Assembly (NCBI RefSeq): GCF_023015885.1
Contig: NZ_JALKBE010000007.1
Location: 1-64,000, forward strand
From: Aliiroseovarius sp. S1123
Lineage (GTDB): Bacteria; Pseudomonadota; Alphaproteobacteria; Rhodobacterales; Rhodobacteraceae
Direction of reading: 5' to 3'
DNA: 64,000 nucleotides
Shown here: positions 27,598-34,672 of the stretch, one piece after another
Layout: each line of letters starts with the position of its first letter
Position numbering within the stretch: the stretch's first letter is position 1
Program-made: the position numbers and the translations under genes
Notes under the pieces: generated by a model
Database searches by the model: none
Told to the model about the DNA's origin: nothing
Seen by the model: the letters and a program-made list of their open reading frames with translations, nothing else

Positions 27598-28428
27598 TCA
27601 CGACGGATCGCGTGATAATCCTGCAAAATCAAAGAGTTGCGGGTCCAGAAGGTGGCTCGGACGCGTGTTCATAAGGGCCTTGAACATGATCTGGCGGCGC
27701 CCCGGAAAGTTCGATTCCCACCCATCGATGATCTTTTTCACCTGCTGGCGCTGCAACCCGTCCTGCGATCCGCAAAGGTCACAGGGAATGATGGGATAGT
27801 TCATCTGAGTCGCGAATTTCTCGCAATCTGCCTCGGCCACATGGGCCAACGGTCGATAGACGAACAGGTCGCCTTCTTCGTTCACCAGCTTGGGCGGCAT
27901 CGTGGCCAGACGACCGCCGTGGAACAGGTTCATGAAGAAAGTTTCAAGGATGTCGTCGCGGTGGTGGCCCAGAACCACGGCCGAGCAGCCTTCCTCGCGG
28001 GCGATGCGATACAGGTTGCCGCGACGCAGGCGCGAACACAGCGAACAGAAGGTGCGGCCCTGCGGGATCTTGTCCATCACGATCGAGTAGGTGTCTTCGT
28101 ATTCGATCCGGTGCGGGACCTGCATGTCTTCAAGGAACTTGGGCAGGACAGTCGCGGGAAAACCCGGCTGGCCCTGATCCAGATTGCAGGCAAGGATTTC
28201 GACCGGCAGCACGCCACGCCACTGCAACTCATAGAGTGCTGCTAGCATTGTATAGCTGTCTTTGCCGCCCGACAGGCATACCAGCCACTTGGCGCCGCGT
28301 TCGACCATACCGTATTGGTCCAAGGCCTCGCGCACATTACGCATGATGCGCTTACGCAGCTTTTTGAACTCGGTGGTCGAGGGGGCGCCGTGAAACAGCG
28401 GGTGGATGTCGTCGAGCTGATCTTTCAT
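27598..28428 (-). CDS. ttcA: tRNA 2-thiocytidine(32) synthetase TtcA
   Basis: A 276-residue tRNA-thiolating ATPase that makes s2C32. The PP-loop is [12 protein letters not shown] near residue 50. The two cluster-ligand CxxC pairs are [17 protein letters not shown] near residue 131 and [18 protein letters not shown] near residue 217, which together hold a labile [4Fe-4S]. The C terminus is shorter than in E. coli. It sits alone on the minus strand between the EAL gene and the DUF1127-like genes. Confidence 0.94.
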   Translation of the reverse strand: MKDQLDDIHPLFHGAPSTTEFKKLRKRIMRNVREALDQYGMVERGAKWLVCLSGGKDSYTMLAALYELQWRGVLPVEILACNLDQGQPGFPATVLPKFLEDMQVPHRIEYEDTYSIVMDKIPQGRTFCSLCSRLRRGNLYRIAREEGCSAVVLGHHRDDILETFFMNLFHGGRLATMPPKLVNEEGDLFVYRPLAHVAEADCEKFATQMNYPIIPCDLCGSQDGLQRQQVKKIIDGWESNFPGRRQIMFKALMNTRPSHLLDPQLFDFAGLSRDPS

Positions 28429-28492
28429 GGGCGCGGCATAGGCGAAAACGCCTTTGTGGGCAAGAGTCGGTCTGCGCTGCTTCCCCCGCAGC

Positions 28493-28723
28493 TTACAGCC
28501 AGTGCTGGCGCTGCGAGGGGAGGGTTATGTCCTGCGACGGCAGGTCCAAATCCCGCAAAAGGGACGGTGGCAGATCCTCAAGGCGCTCTGGCCTGCGGCG
28601 TTTGGCGAACAGGCTGGCGCGGATCACATGCCAGCGGCCATAAGCTTCGATCAGGTTTAGCAGCTTTGCCTCGAAGCGGCGGTTGCGAGTCCGGCGTGGC
28701 GGAAGGGTCAATGTATAGGTCAT
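28493..28723 (-). CDS. small DUF1127-like basic protein
   Basis: A 76-residue basic protein starting after AAGGAGACCGATT, a strong ribosome-binding site. The middle has [18 protein letters not shown] and the end [15 protein letters not shown], a form of the DUF1127 signature (leucine/Arg-rich, ending LpdhLLRDIGL). Such proteins in alphaproteobacteria are involved in stress, RNA turnover or phosphate responses. A second protein with the same ending is encoded just upstream at 28836, so these are probably diverged tandem duplicates. Confidence 0.6.
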   Translation of the reverse strand: MTYTLTLPPRRTRNRRFEAKLLNLIEAYGRWHVIRASLFAKRRRPERLEDLPPSLLRDLDLPSQDITLPSQRQHWL

Positions 28724-28835
28724 AATCGGTCTCCTTGATCGGGGGTGACTGCGTTGTCGGACCTCAAGTCAACTTTAGGTCAAGCACTTTCTGGTCCGCC
28801 CCAAAATGCCGGGGCGGACCGTTTGAAAGCGCGGA

Positions 28836-29060
28836 TTACAGTCGCGGTTCACGGAATGTTGGCGGAGGGTGGCCGGGCGGAAGCCCGACGTCCCGGCGCA
28901 GATGCTCGGACAGATGGTCCGCCTGCGGTCGGCGTACGTGCCGCGATACAAGCCGCATCGCCAGCGCGCGCAGCACACGCATCGCGCCGTGATCGGCAAT
29001 TAGGTCATCCAGCAGGTCGTTCAGCCGGACGGGTTCAGAATGAAAATTCGAGTCCATCAT
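28836..29060 (-). CDS. second small DUF1127-like protein
   Basis: A 74-residue protein from the ATG pair at 29058-29060 and 29055-29057. The pattern MRVLRALAMRLVSRHVRRPQ followed by HLSEHLRRDVGLPPG matches a DUF1127-like C-terminal motif and resembles the neighbour at 28493. No Shine-Dalgarno lies at standard distance. AGAAGGG lies about 24 bases upstream, and a perfect CCGGCA/TGCCGG hairpin (29071-29084) lies between, which would shorten the effective spacing. An upstream in-frame GTG at 29132 is less likely. Confidence 0.55.
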   Translation of the reverse strand: MMDSNFHSEPVRLNDLLDDLIADHGAMRVLRALAMRLVSRHVRRPQADHLSEHLRRDVGLPPGHPPPTFREPRL

Positions 29061-29234
29061 GGGTTGGTTACCGGCATGTGCCGGCCCTTCTTTTGAAGTT
29101 TGGATTGGTTGCAGTGAGCGCTGAAAAGTCACGAAACGACGGACGCAGTGCGGCCGTGGTCTTGTGTTACATGTCAGCTATCAGGAAGCCCGGAATACGG
29201 GCGAGCGGGGGCGGTCAGGCGCGTGACGCGTAGA

Positions 29235-29300
29235 TCACGAGGCGTGGGTGCCCCAATTGGCCGCAACACAGGTTTGGCGGAGAGCGGTGATATTCGTCAT
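29235..29300 (-). CDS. 21-codon leader-type ORF with near-perfect ribosome-binding site
   Basis: The ATG at 29298-29300 is preceded by AAGGAGG with a six-base spacer, the best ribosome-binding site in the window. It encodes 21 residues beginning MTNITALRQTC and ending in a short segment with one Trp and one His before TGA. It lies upstream of the two DUF1127-like genes on the same strand and may be a regulatory leader peptide or a free-standing small protein. No similar small ORF was found elsewhere in the window. No family is recognised. Confidence 0.5.
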   Translation of the reverse strand: MTNITALRQTCVAANWGTHAS

Positions 29301-29338
29301 GTAACGCCTCCTTCTGCTTGAGCGTTGCGGTTGGCGCC

Positions 29339-29374
29339 TGTTTAGCGCAAACGGGCTTTAACTCAAGTTTCAAG
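29339..29374 (-). promoter_or_regulatory. candidate promoter for the leader ORF / DUF1127 unit
   Basis: On the minus strand, CTTGAAA (29368-29374) is followed after 12 bases by CCCGTTT (29349-29355), resembling a heat-shock sigma (RpoH) promoter. An overlapping sigma-70-like reading is TTGAGT (29361-29366), 16 bases, TAAACA (29339-29344). Either would start transcription about 30-50 bases before the leader ORF. Neither is a strong consensus match. Confidence 0.3.
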
Positions 29375-29415
29375 TGAGGGTTGTAGTGACCTGTGGCCGC
29401 TGGGGCACGATTGTA

Positions 29416-29664
29416 TCAATCGTGGGTGCTACAATCGTGTTTGGTGCCCGGCACCGGGTCATAGCCGCACGATCCCCACGGGTTGCAGCGGGCAATCCGT
29501 TTGGCTGCAATCCAACCGCCCTTAAAGGCGCCGTGCTTTTGCAGGGCTTCCAGCGCATAGGCGCTGCAGGTGGGTTGATAGCGACAGTTGAATCCAACCC
29601 AGGGGCTGAAGATCAGGCGATAGGCCCGGATCGGTAAAGACAGAATGAAAGCTGCGGGGCTCAT
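29416..29664 (-). CDS. yidD: membrane protein insertion efficiency factor YidD
   Basis: An 82-residue YidD, a small amphipathic inner-membrane-associated protein that assists YidC. The family signature [20 protein letters not shown] with its Cys pair, [29 protein letters not shown], is complete. The start overlaps the rnpA stop by four bases. The usual next gene, yidC, is displaced by 3.6 kb. Confidence 0.95.
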   Translation of the reverse strand: MSPAAFILSLPIRAYRLIFSPWVGFNCRYQPTCSAYALEALQKHGAFKGGWIAAKRIARCNPWGSCGYDPVPGTKHDCSTHD

Positions 29665-30101
29665 GATTTCTTTCGCGGGGCGTGGATCTGGTCGATGGCG
29701 CGGGCTAGGTCCGCTTTCAGATCAATATAGTCACGCGACACGGTTTTTTCAGCGCGACCGATGAGCACATAGTCCCAGCCGGGTTTGCCCAGACCGGGCA
29801 GAACCTCGCGCGCGATGGCGCGCAGGCGGCGCTTGGCGCGGTTGCGGACCACGGCGTTGCCGACTTTCTTTGAGCAGGTGAACCCGATGCGGGTTTGGTG
29901 GGGAAGGGCTTTCTCGCCCTCACGCCGTTTGCGGGCCTGTAACAAAAACGCAGGCGCAGGTGCGCGGCGGGCGCGGGCGGCGGCCAGAAAGTCACGCCGC
30001 TCGGTCAGGGTGATCAGTTTGGGATCATCCACGCAAACGGAAACCGCCGCAGACCCATCGGCCTCGGCGGTCTTCGTTTTGTCAGCTTTGGGCGCAGACA
30101 T
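29661..30101 (-). CDS. rnpA: ribonuclease P protein component
   Basis: A 146-residue RNase P protein that supports the catalytic RNA in tRNA 5' maturation. The core [28 protein letters not shown] is followed by [27 protein letters not shown], which contains the RNR motif. The C terminus is the usual [13 protein letters not shown]. The N-terminal 30 residues ([16 protein letters not shown]) are a low-complexity extension typical of Rhodobacterales. It lies 17 bases behind rpmH. Confidence 0.95.
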   Translation of the reverse strand: MSAPKADKTKTAEADGSAAVSVCVDDPKLITLTERRDFLAAARARRAPAPAFLLQARKRREGEKALPHQTRIGFTCSKKVGNAVVRNRAKRRLRAIAREVLPGLGKPGWDYVLIGRAEKTVSRDYIDLKADLARAIDQIHAPRKKS

Positions 30102-30118
30102 GCCTGCGACCCGAGCGC

Positions 30119-30253
30119 TTATGCGCTCAGCGACTTCCGGCCACGTACGCGGCGGGCGTTCAGGATCTTGCGACCGGCTTTGGTAGCCATGCGCGAGCGA
30201 AAGCCGTGGCGGCGTTTGCGAACCAGGTTCGAAGGTTGGTAAGTGCGTTTCAT
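30119..30253 (-). CDS. rpmH: 50S ribosomal protein L34
   Basis: A 44-codon gene on the minus strand, ATG at 30251-30253 and TAA at 30119-30121. It begins [20 protein letters not shown] and ends in a basic tail closing with GRKSLSA, a complete L34. It heads the rpmH-rnpA-yidD operon. No dnaA is seen on the other side; a VTT-family gene is divergent instead, across a 256-base region that must hold both promoters. Confidence 0.97.
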   Translation of the reverse strand: MKRTYQPSNLVRKRRHGFRSRMATKAGRKILNARRVRGRKSLSA

Positions 30254-30509
30254 CGCCCGTCTCCGTTTAGGCCCCCAATCCCGGTGGATTCGGAGCGTGT
30301 GTCATTCGAAGCCCGGTCTATAGGGGGCAATTGGGGGCAAGTCAAATGCCTGATGAAATATTTTCGCCCCTTTTGTTACATCCGTACGCGATTTCTTCAC
30401 CCCTGTTCAAGCAAGCGTGAGGTGGGTGGGCAAGTCCGGCAATTGCGCTCATGTTGCAGACAACCACCGCGGCACAGTCGCCACCCTGCTGCATTGACCG
30501 GAAAGACCG

Positions 30510-31253
30510 ATGATGATGACCGACCCCGACACGAATATGTCGAAGCCCCAACCGAACGCGCTGCTGCGCCGTTTGCCCTTGATTGCGATCCTCAGCGTGG
30601 CTGTGATTGGCGCGTTTACCCTGCGCGATTACCTCAGCTTCGAGACCTTGGCGCAGAATCGCGAGGCGCTTTTGGCGTTTCGGGATGCCAATTATCTGCT
30701 GACCGTCGGCGTGTTCATCGCTGCCTATGTGGTGATCGTCGGCTTTTCGTTGCCCGGCGCGACCATTGCGACCCTGACCGGGGGCTTTCTGTTCGCGACC
30801 TTTCCGGGTGTCCTGTTCAACGTGACAGGTGCCACGATTGGCGCGACGGTGATCTTTCTGGCCGCGCGCTGGGGACTGGGCGAGAAACTGGCCGCCAAGA
30901 TGGAAGGCAGCGAGGGTGCGGTGAAGAACATCAAAGACGGGATCGACGAAAACCAGTGGTCCGTCCTGTTCCTGATCCGATTGGTGCCCGCTGTGCCCTT
31001 CTTTGTGGCGAACCTGATCCCCGCGCTTGTCGGCGTGCCACTGCACCGCTTTGTCATCTCGACCTTCCTTGGCATCATCCCCGGCGGGCTGGTCTATACC
31101 TCGGTCGGCGCTGGGCTGGGCGAGGTCTTTGCCCGCGGCGAAAACCCGGATCTGGGCATCATCTTTGAACCCCACATCCTGCTGCCCATGCTGGGCTTGG
31201 CCGCGCTGGCCGCCCTTCCGATGGTGCTGAAACTTTTCAAGAAGGACGCCTGA
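30510..31253 (+). CDS. TVP38/TMEM64 (VTT/DedA-like) membrane protein
   Basis: A 247-residue membrane protein of the VTT (SNARE-associated, DedA-like) superfamily. It has a lead helix (LIAILSVAVIGAFTLRDYL) and a core with the reentrant-loop motif SLPGATIATLTGGFLFATFPG near residue 76. The signature FLIRLVPAVPFFVANLIPALVGVPLHRFVISTFLGIIPGGLVYTSVGAGLGE is near residue 152. DedA-like proteins are lipid scramblases or transporters. It is followed one base after its stop by a disulfide oxidoreductase gene, a pairing seen in many bacteria, sometimes as a fusion. Confidence 0.9.
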   Translation: MMMTDPDTNMSKPQPNALLRRLPLIAILSVAVIGAFTLRDYLSFETLAQNREALLAFRDANYLLTVGVFIAAYVVIVGFSLPGATIATLTGGFLFATFPGVLFNVTGATIGATVIFLAARWGLGEKLAAKMEGSEGAVKNIKDGIDENQWSVLFLIRLVPAVPFFVANLIPALVGVPLHRFVISTFLGIIPGGLVYTSVGAGLGEVFARGENPDLGIIFEPHILLPMLGLAALAALPMVLKLFKKDA

Positions 31254-31254
31254 C

Positions 31255-32625
31255 ATGGCTGAACGTATCAAGACGGATGTCTGCATCATCGGTGCGGGAT
31301 CGGGCGGGCTGTCAGTGGCAGCGGGGGCCGTGCAGATGGGGGCATCCGTGGTGCTTCTGGAAGGCCACAAGATGGGCGGAGACTGCCTGAACTATGGCTG
31401 TGTGCCCTCGAAGGCTTTGCTGCATGCAGGCAAGACTGCGATGGGCTGGGATGAAGCGCATGACCACGTGCGCCAAACCATCGCCACCATCGAACCCCAC
31501 GATTCGGTCGAGCGGTTCGAAGGGCTCGGCGTGCGCGTCATCACGGAATACGGCCAGTTCATCTCGCCCAAAGAAGTGCAGGCCGGTGACCACATCATCG
31601 AAGCACGACGCTTTGTGATCTCGACCGGCTCGTCGCCTTTTGTGCCGCCCATTCCGGGCGTCGAGAACGTACCCTACGAGACGAACGAGACGATTTTCGA
31701 TCTGAAAGACAAACCCGACCACCTGCTGATCATTGGTGGTGGCCCCATCGGGCTGGAGATGGCGCAGGCGCATCGCCGACTAGGTTGCGAGGTCACCGTA
31801 ATCGAAGGTGCCAAAGCGCTGGGCCGGGACGATCCAGAAATGGCCGCGCATGTGCTGGAAGCCTTGCGTGACGAAGGAATTGCCATCGAAGAAGATGCGC
31901 TCGCGGCCGAAATCCGTGGCGAAGCTGGCGCGATTGAAGTCGAGATCAAGGATGGCCGCGTCTTCAAGGGCACGCATCTGCTGATGGCTGTCGGGCGCAA
32001 GCCGAACACCGACAAGCTGAACCTTGCAGCAGCCGGGATCGAACCCACCCGCGCGGGCATCAAGGTCGACGCCAGCCTGCGCACCACCAACAAAAAGGTC
32101 TATGCGATCGGAGATATCGCGGGCGGGCTGCAATTCACCCACGTGGCGGGCTACCACGCGGGCGTGATCATCCGCTCGATGCTGTTTGGGCTGCCGTCGA
32201 AGCAGCGCACGGATCATATCCCTTGGGCAACCTATACCGCGCCGGAATTGGCTCAGATCGGTCTGACCGAAGCGGAAGCGCGAAAGACCCACGGCGACAA
32301 ACTGGAAGTCGCGCGGTTCGACTTCGCCGGAAACGACCGCGCCATCGCGACCCAGCAGGCCAAGGGGCTGATCAAGGTGATGATCGTCAAAGGCCGCCCG
32401 GTCGGTGTCTCGATCGTCGGCCCCGGCGCGGGCGAGATGATTACGCTGTGGGCGCTGGCTATCGCCAACCGTTTGAAAATGGGGCAGATCGCGGCCATGG
32501 TCGCCCCCTATCCCACCATGGCGGAAATCAGCAAGCGGGCGGCGGGGGCCTATTTCTCGCCTCGACTTTTTGATAACCCTACGGTCAAACGGGTGGTAGG
32601 TTTCGTGCAGAAATTCATCCCGTAA
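31255..32625 (+). CDS. FAD-dependent pyridine nucleotide-disulfide oxidoreductase (mercuric-reductase-like)
   Basis: A 456-residue class I flavin disulfide reductase. The FAD motif GAGSGGLSVAAGA is near residue 14, the redox pair GGDCLNYGCVPSKALLHAGK near residue 41, the NAD(P) motif IIGGGPIGLEMAQA near residue 160, and the second FAD motif YAIGDIAGGLQFTHVAGYHAG near residue 282. The C terminus has PYPTMAEISKRAAG, with Tyr in place of the His of lipoamide and glutathione reductases. It lacks the C-terminal CC pair of true mercuric reductase, so mercury reduction is not supported. It is coupled to the VTT gene; the substrate is unknown. Confidence 0.88.
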   Translation: MAERIKTDVCIIGAGSGGLSVAAGAVQMGASVVLLEGHKMGGDCLNYGCVPSKALLHAGKTAMGWDEAHDHVRQTIATIEPHDSVERFEGLGVRVITEYGQFISPKEVQAGDHIIEARRFVISTGSSPFVPPIPGVENVPYETNETIFDLKDKPDHLLIIGGGPIGLEMAQAHRRLGCEVTVIEGAKALGRDDPEMAAHVLEALRDEGIAIEEDALAAEIRGEAGAIEVEIKDGRVFKGTHLLMAVGRKPNTDKLNLAAAGIEPTRAGIKVDASLRTTNKKVYAIGDIAGGLQFTHVAGYHAGVIIRSMLFGLPSKQRTDHIPWATYTAPELAQIGLTEAEARKTHGDKLEVARFDFAGNDRAIATQQAKGLIKVMIVKGRPVGVSIVGPGAGEMITLWALAIANRLKMGQIAAMVAPYPTMAEISKRAAGAYFSPRLFDNPTVKRVVGFVQKFIP

Positions 32626-32648
32626 CCCGAACCAAAGAGGGCGCGCAG

Positions 32649-34031
32649 GTGTTCAACACTCTTTCCGGCCGTTTCCTGATCCTGACGACTCTGTTCGTCA
32701 TGCTGGCCGAGATTTTGATCTTCGTGCCCTCGGTCGCGCGCTTTCGGGCGGATTACCTGCAAGACCGGCTGGAGCGGGCGCAGATCGCGTCCTTGGCGTT
32801 GCTTGCCGATGACATGATCGCGCCGGAACTGGAAGCCGAGCTTCTGGAAAACGCCGAGGTCTATAACGTCGTTCTGCGCCGCGATGAGATGCGCGAACTG
32901 ATGTTGTCGTCGACCCTGCCCGGAGCGGTCACCCACGATTATGATCTGCGCGACGCATCCGCGATGACCCTGATCCGCGACGCGATGATGCGTCTATTCA
33001 ATCCCGAACCCGAGGTGATCCGCGTCATCGGAGACCCGGTCCGCGAGGGCGGTCTGGTGATCGAGGTCACCATGTGGACCGCCAAGCTGCGGGCTGCAAT
33101 GATCGATTATGGTCTGAATATTCTTCTGCTCTCCGCGGTGATCTCGGTCATCACGGCGCTTTTGCTATTCCTTGCAGTTCAGCGCCTGATCGTGCGCCCG
33201 ATCAAGGGCGTTGTGGGCAACATGAAAGCCTATGCCGCCGATCCCGAGGACGCGCGGCGCATCATTTCTCCGGCGACCAGTGTAACGGAACTGCGCGAGG
33301 CAGAAGTCACCTTGCGCAGTCTGCAAACGGATTTGACGAGCGCGCTGAGACAGAAAGAGCGGCTGGCGCAACTGGGCGGTGCAGTCGCCCGGATCAGCCA
33401 TGACCTGCGCAATGTTCTGACCACGGCCCAGCTGTTTGCCGACCGGATGGAAAGCAGCGAGGATCCCTTGGTGAAACGGGTTGGTCCTAAGCTGATGAAC
33501 TCGATCAGCCGTGCGGTTAGTCTGTGTGAAAACACTCTGGCCTTCGGAAAGGCAGAAGAACCTGCGCCGACCATGAACCGCTTCAATCTGGCTGCGTTGA
33601 CCGCGGACATCATCGAAAGCGAGCGCCTGTCGGCAGGCGATCACGACCTGTCCTTTGCCGAGGATATCCCCGCCGGGCTGACTTTGCGGGCCGATCCCGA
33701 GCAACTGTATCGGGTGCTCTCAAACCTGGTGCGCAACGCGCGTCAGGCCATCGTGGCCTCGGGCAAACCGGGCGAGATTGCTCTGCAAGCCAGCGAAACC
33801 GAAACCAATTGGCAAATCCGCGTGGTGGATACCGGGCCGGGGCTGCCCAAATCTTCGCAAGACACGCTGTTCCAGCCCTTTGCCGGCACCAATCGCAAAG
33901 GTGGGTCCGGACTGGGCATGGCAATCTCGGCCGAACTGGTGCGTGGGCATGGCGGCACGCTTACGCTAGAGCGCACCGACGAAACTGGCACTGCCTTCCT
34001 GATCACCCTGCCGCGCAATATCGCAGAGTGA
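32649..34031 (+). CDS. membrane sensor histidine kinase (orphan, GTG start)
   Basis: A 460-residue sensor kinase. TM1 (about 8-28), a periplasmic sensor of about 120 residues, TM2 (about 154-178), HAMP (about 178-235), and a HisKA-like segment with the phospho-acceptor His251 in ARISHDLRNVLTTAQ. The ATPase domain has NLVRNARQAI (N box), DTGPGLP (G1) and GGSGLGMAI (G2). The start is GTG 32649; GAGGGCGCGCAG lies upstream. No response regulator is adjacent, so its partner lies elsewhere. Its position just after the VTT/oxidoreductase pair suggests a linked stress or envelope role, as inference only. Confidence 0.9.
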   Translation: MFNTLSGRFLILTTLFVMLAEILIFVPSVARFRADYLQDRLERAQIASLALLADDMIAPELEAELLENAEVYNVVLRRDEMRELMLSSTLPGAVTHDYDLRDASAMTLIRDAMMRLFNPEPEVIRVIGDPVREGGLVIEVTMWTAKLRAAMIDYGLNILLLSAVISVITALLLFLAVQRLIVRPIKGVVGNMKAYAADPEDARRIISPATSVTELREAEVTLRSLQTDLTSALRQKERLAQLGGAVARISHDLRNVLTTAQLFADRMESSEDPLVKRVGPKLMNSISRAVSLCENTLAFGKAEEPAPTMNRFNLAALTADIIESERLSAGDHDLSFAEDIPAGLTLRADPEQLYRVLSNLVRNARQAIVASGKPGEIALQASETETNWQIRVVDTGPGLPKSSQDTLFQPFAGTNRKGGSGLGMAISAELVRGHGGTLTLERTDETGTAFLITLPRNIAE

Positions 34032-34040
34032 ACCGCAGGC

Positions 34041-34070
34041 AAAGAAAAGGGGCCGCCTGGGCGACCCCTT
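34041..34070 (-). terminator. intrinsic terminator after the fasciclin gene
   Basis: A stem AAGGGG/CCCCTT (34047-34052 with 34065-34070) continues with an inner CGCC/GGCG. On the minus strand it is followed by a T-rich tract (complement of AAAGAAAA), so it terminates the fasciclin gene and lies between convergent genes. Confidence 0.7.
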
Positions 34071-34093
34071 GCCTGCCGTGAGGGGGGAAAGCT

Positions 34094-34579
34094 TTAGCTT
34101 TCTGGGGGCAGGATCACGCTGTCGATCACATGGATCACACCGTTCGAGGCTTCGATATCTGCTGCAATGACGTTTGCGCCCTGAACGGTCACGCCCGACA
34201 TGGTGCCGATTTTAACTTCAGCGCCTTGAACTGTGGCGGCCATCATGCCGTCCGACAGATCGCCGGACATCACTTTGCCGGGGACCACGTGGTAGGTCAG
34301 GATCGACACCAGCTTGTCCTTGTTTTCCGGCATCAGAAGCGTTTCGACGGTGCCTTCGGGCAGGGCGGCAAACGCGTCATCGGTGGGGGCGAAGACGGTG
34401 AAGGGGCCGTCGCCCTTCAAAGTGTCAACCAGACCGGCGGCCTGTACGGCGGCGACCAAGGTGGTGAAGCTGCCTGCGCCGACCGCAGTATCGACGATGT
34501 CTTTAGAATGGTCATCTGCGAAGGCCGGGGCGGCAAAGGCTGCGGCAGCGGTGACGGCAATGAAAGTACGACGAAGCAT
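34094..34579 (-). CDS. secreted fasciclin (FAS1)-domain protein
   Basis: A 161-residue protein. ATG 34579 follows AAGGAGATCAAC and gives a signal peptide ([21 protein letters not shown], cleavage near residue 21). A single FAS1 domain (about 25-160) follows, with the conserved H1 region [39 protein letters not shown] and the YHVVPGKV segment, ending with [16 protein letters not shown]1 proteins mediate adhesion or cell-surface interaction and are common in marine Rhodobacteraceae. It is unrelated in function to the dehalogenase gene upstream. Confidence 0.93.
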   Translation of the reverse strand: MLRRTFIAVTAAAAFAAPAFADDHSKDIVDTAVGAGSFTTLVAAVQAAGLVDTLKGDGPFTVFAPTDDAFAALPEGTVETLLMPENKDKLVSILTYHVVPGKVMSGDLSDGMMAATVQGAEVKIGTMSGVTVQGANVIAADIEASNGVIHVIDSVILPPES

Positions 34580-34672
34580 GTTGATCTCCTTGTTGTCAGA
34601 TACAAGGAGTACGGGGGGCTTTCGGGTTCGGATCACCGGTTCAGATGACGTTTCTGTGAGGGGCGCGTGAGG

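Noticed and set aside
31255-32625. Calling the oxidoreductase a mercuric reductase
   Set aside because: The C-terminal vicinal Cys pair and the N-terminal metal-binding domain are absent, and no other mer genes are nearby.
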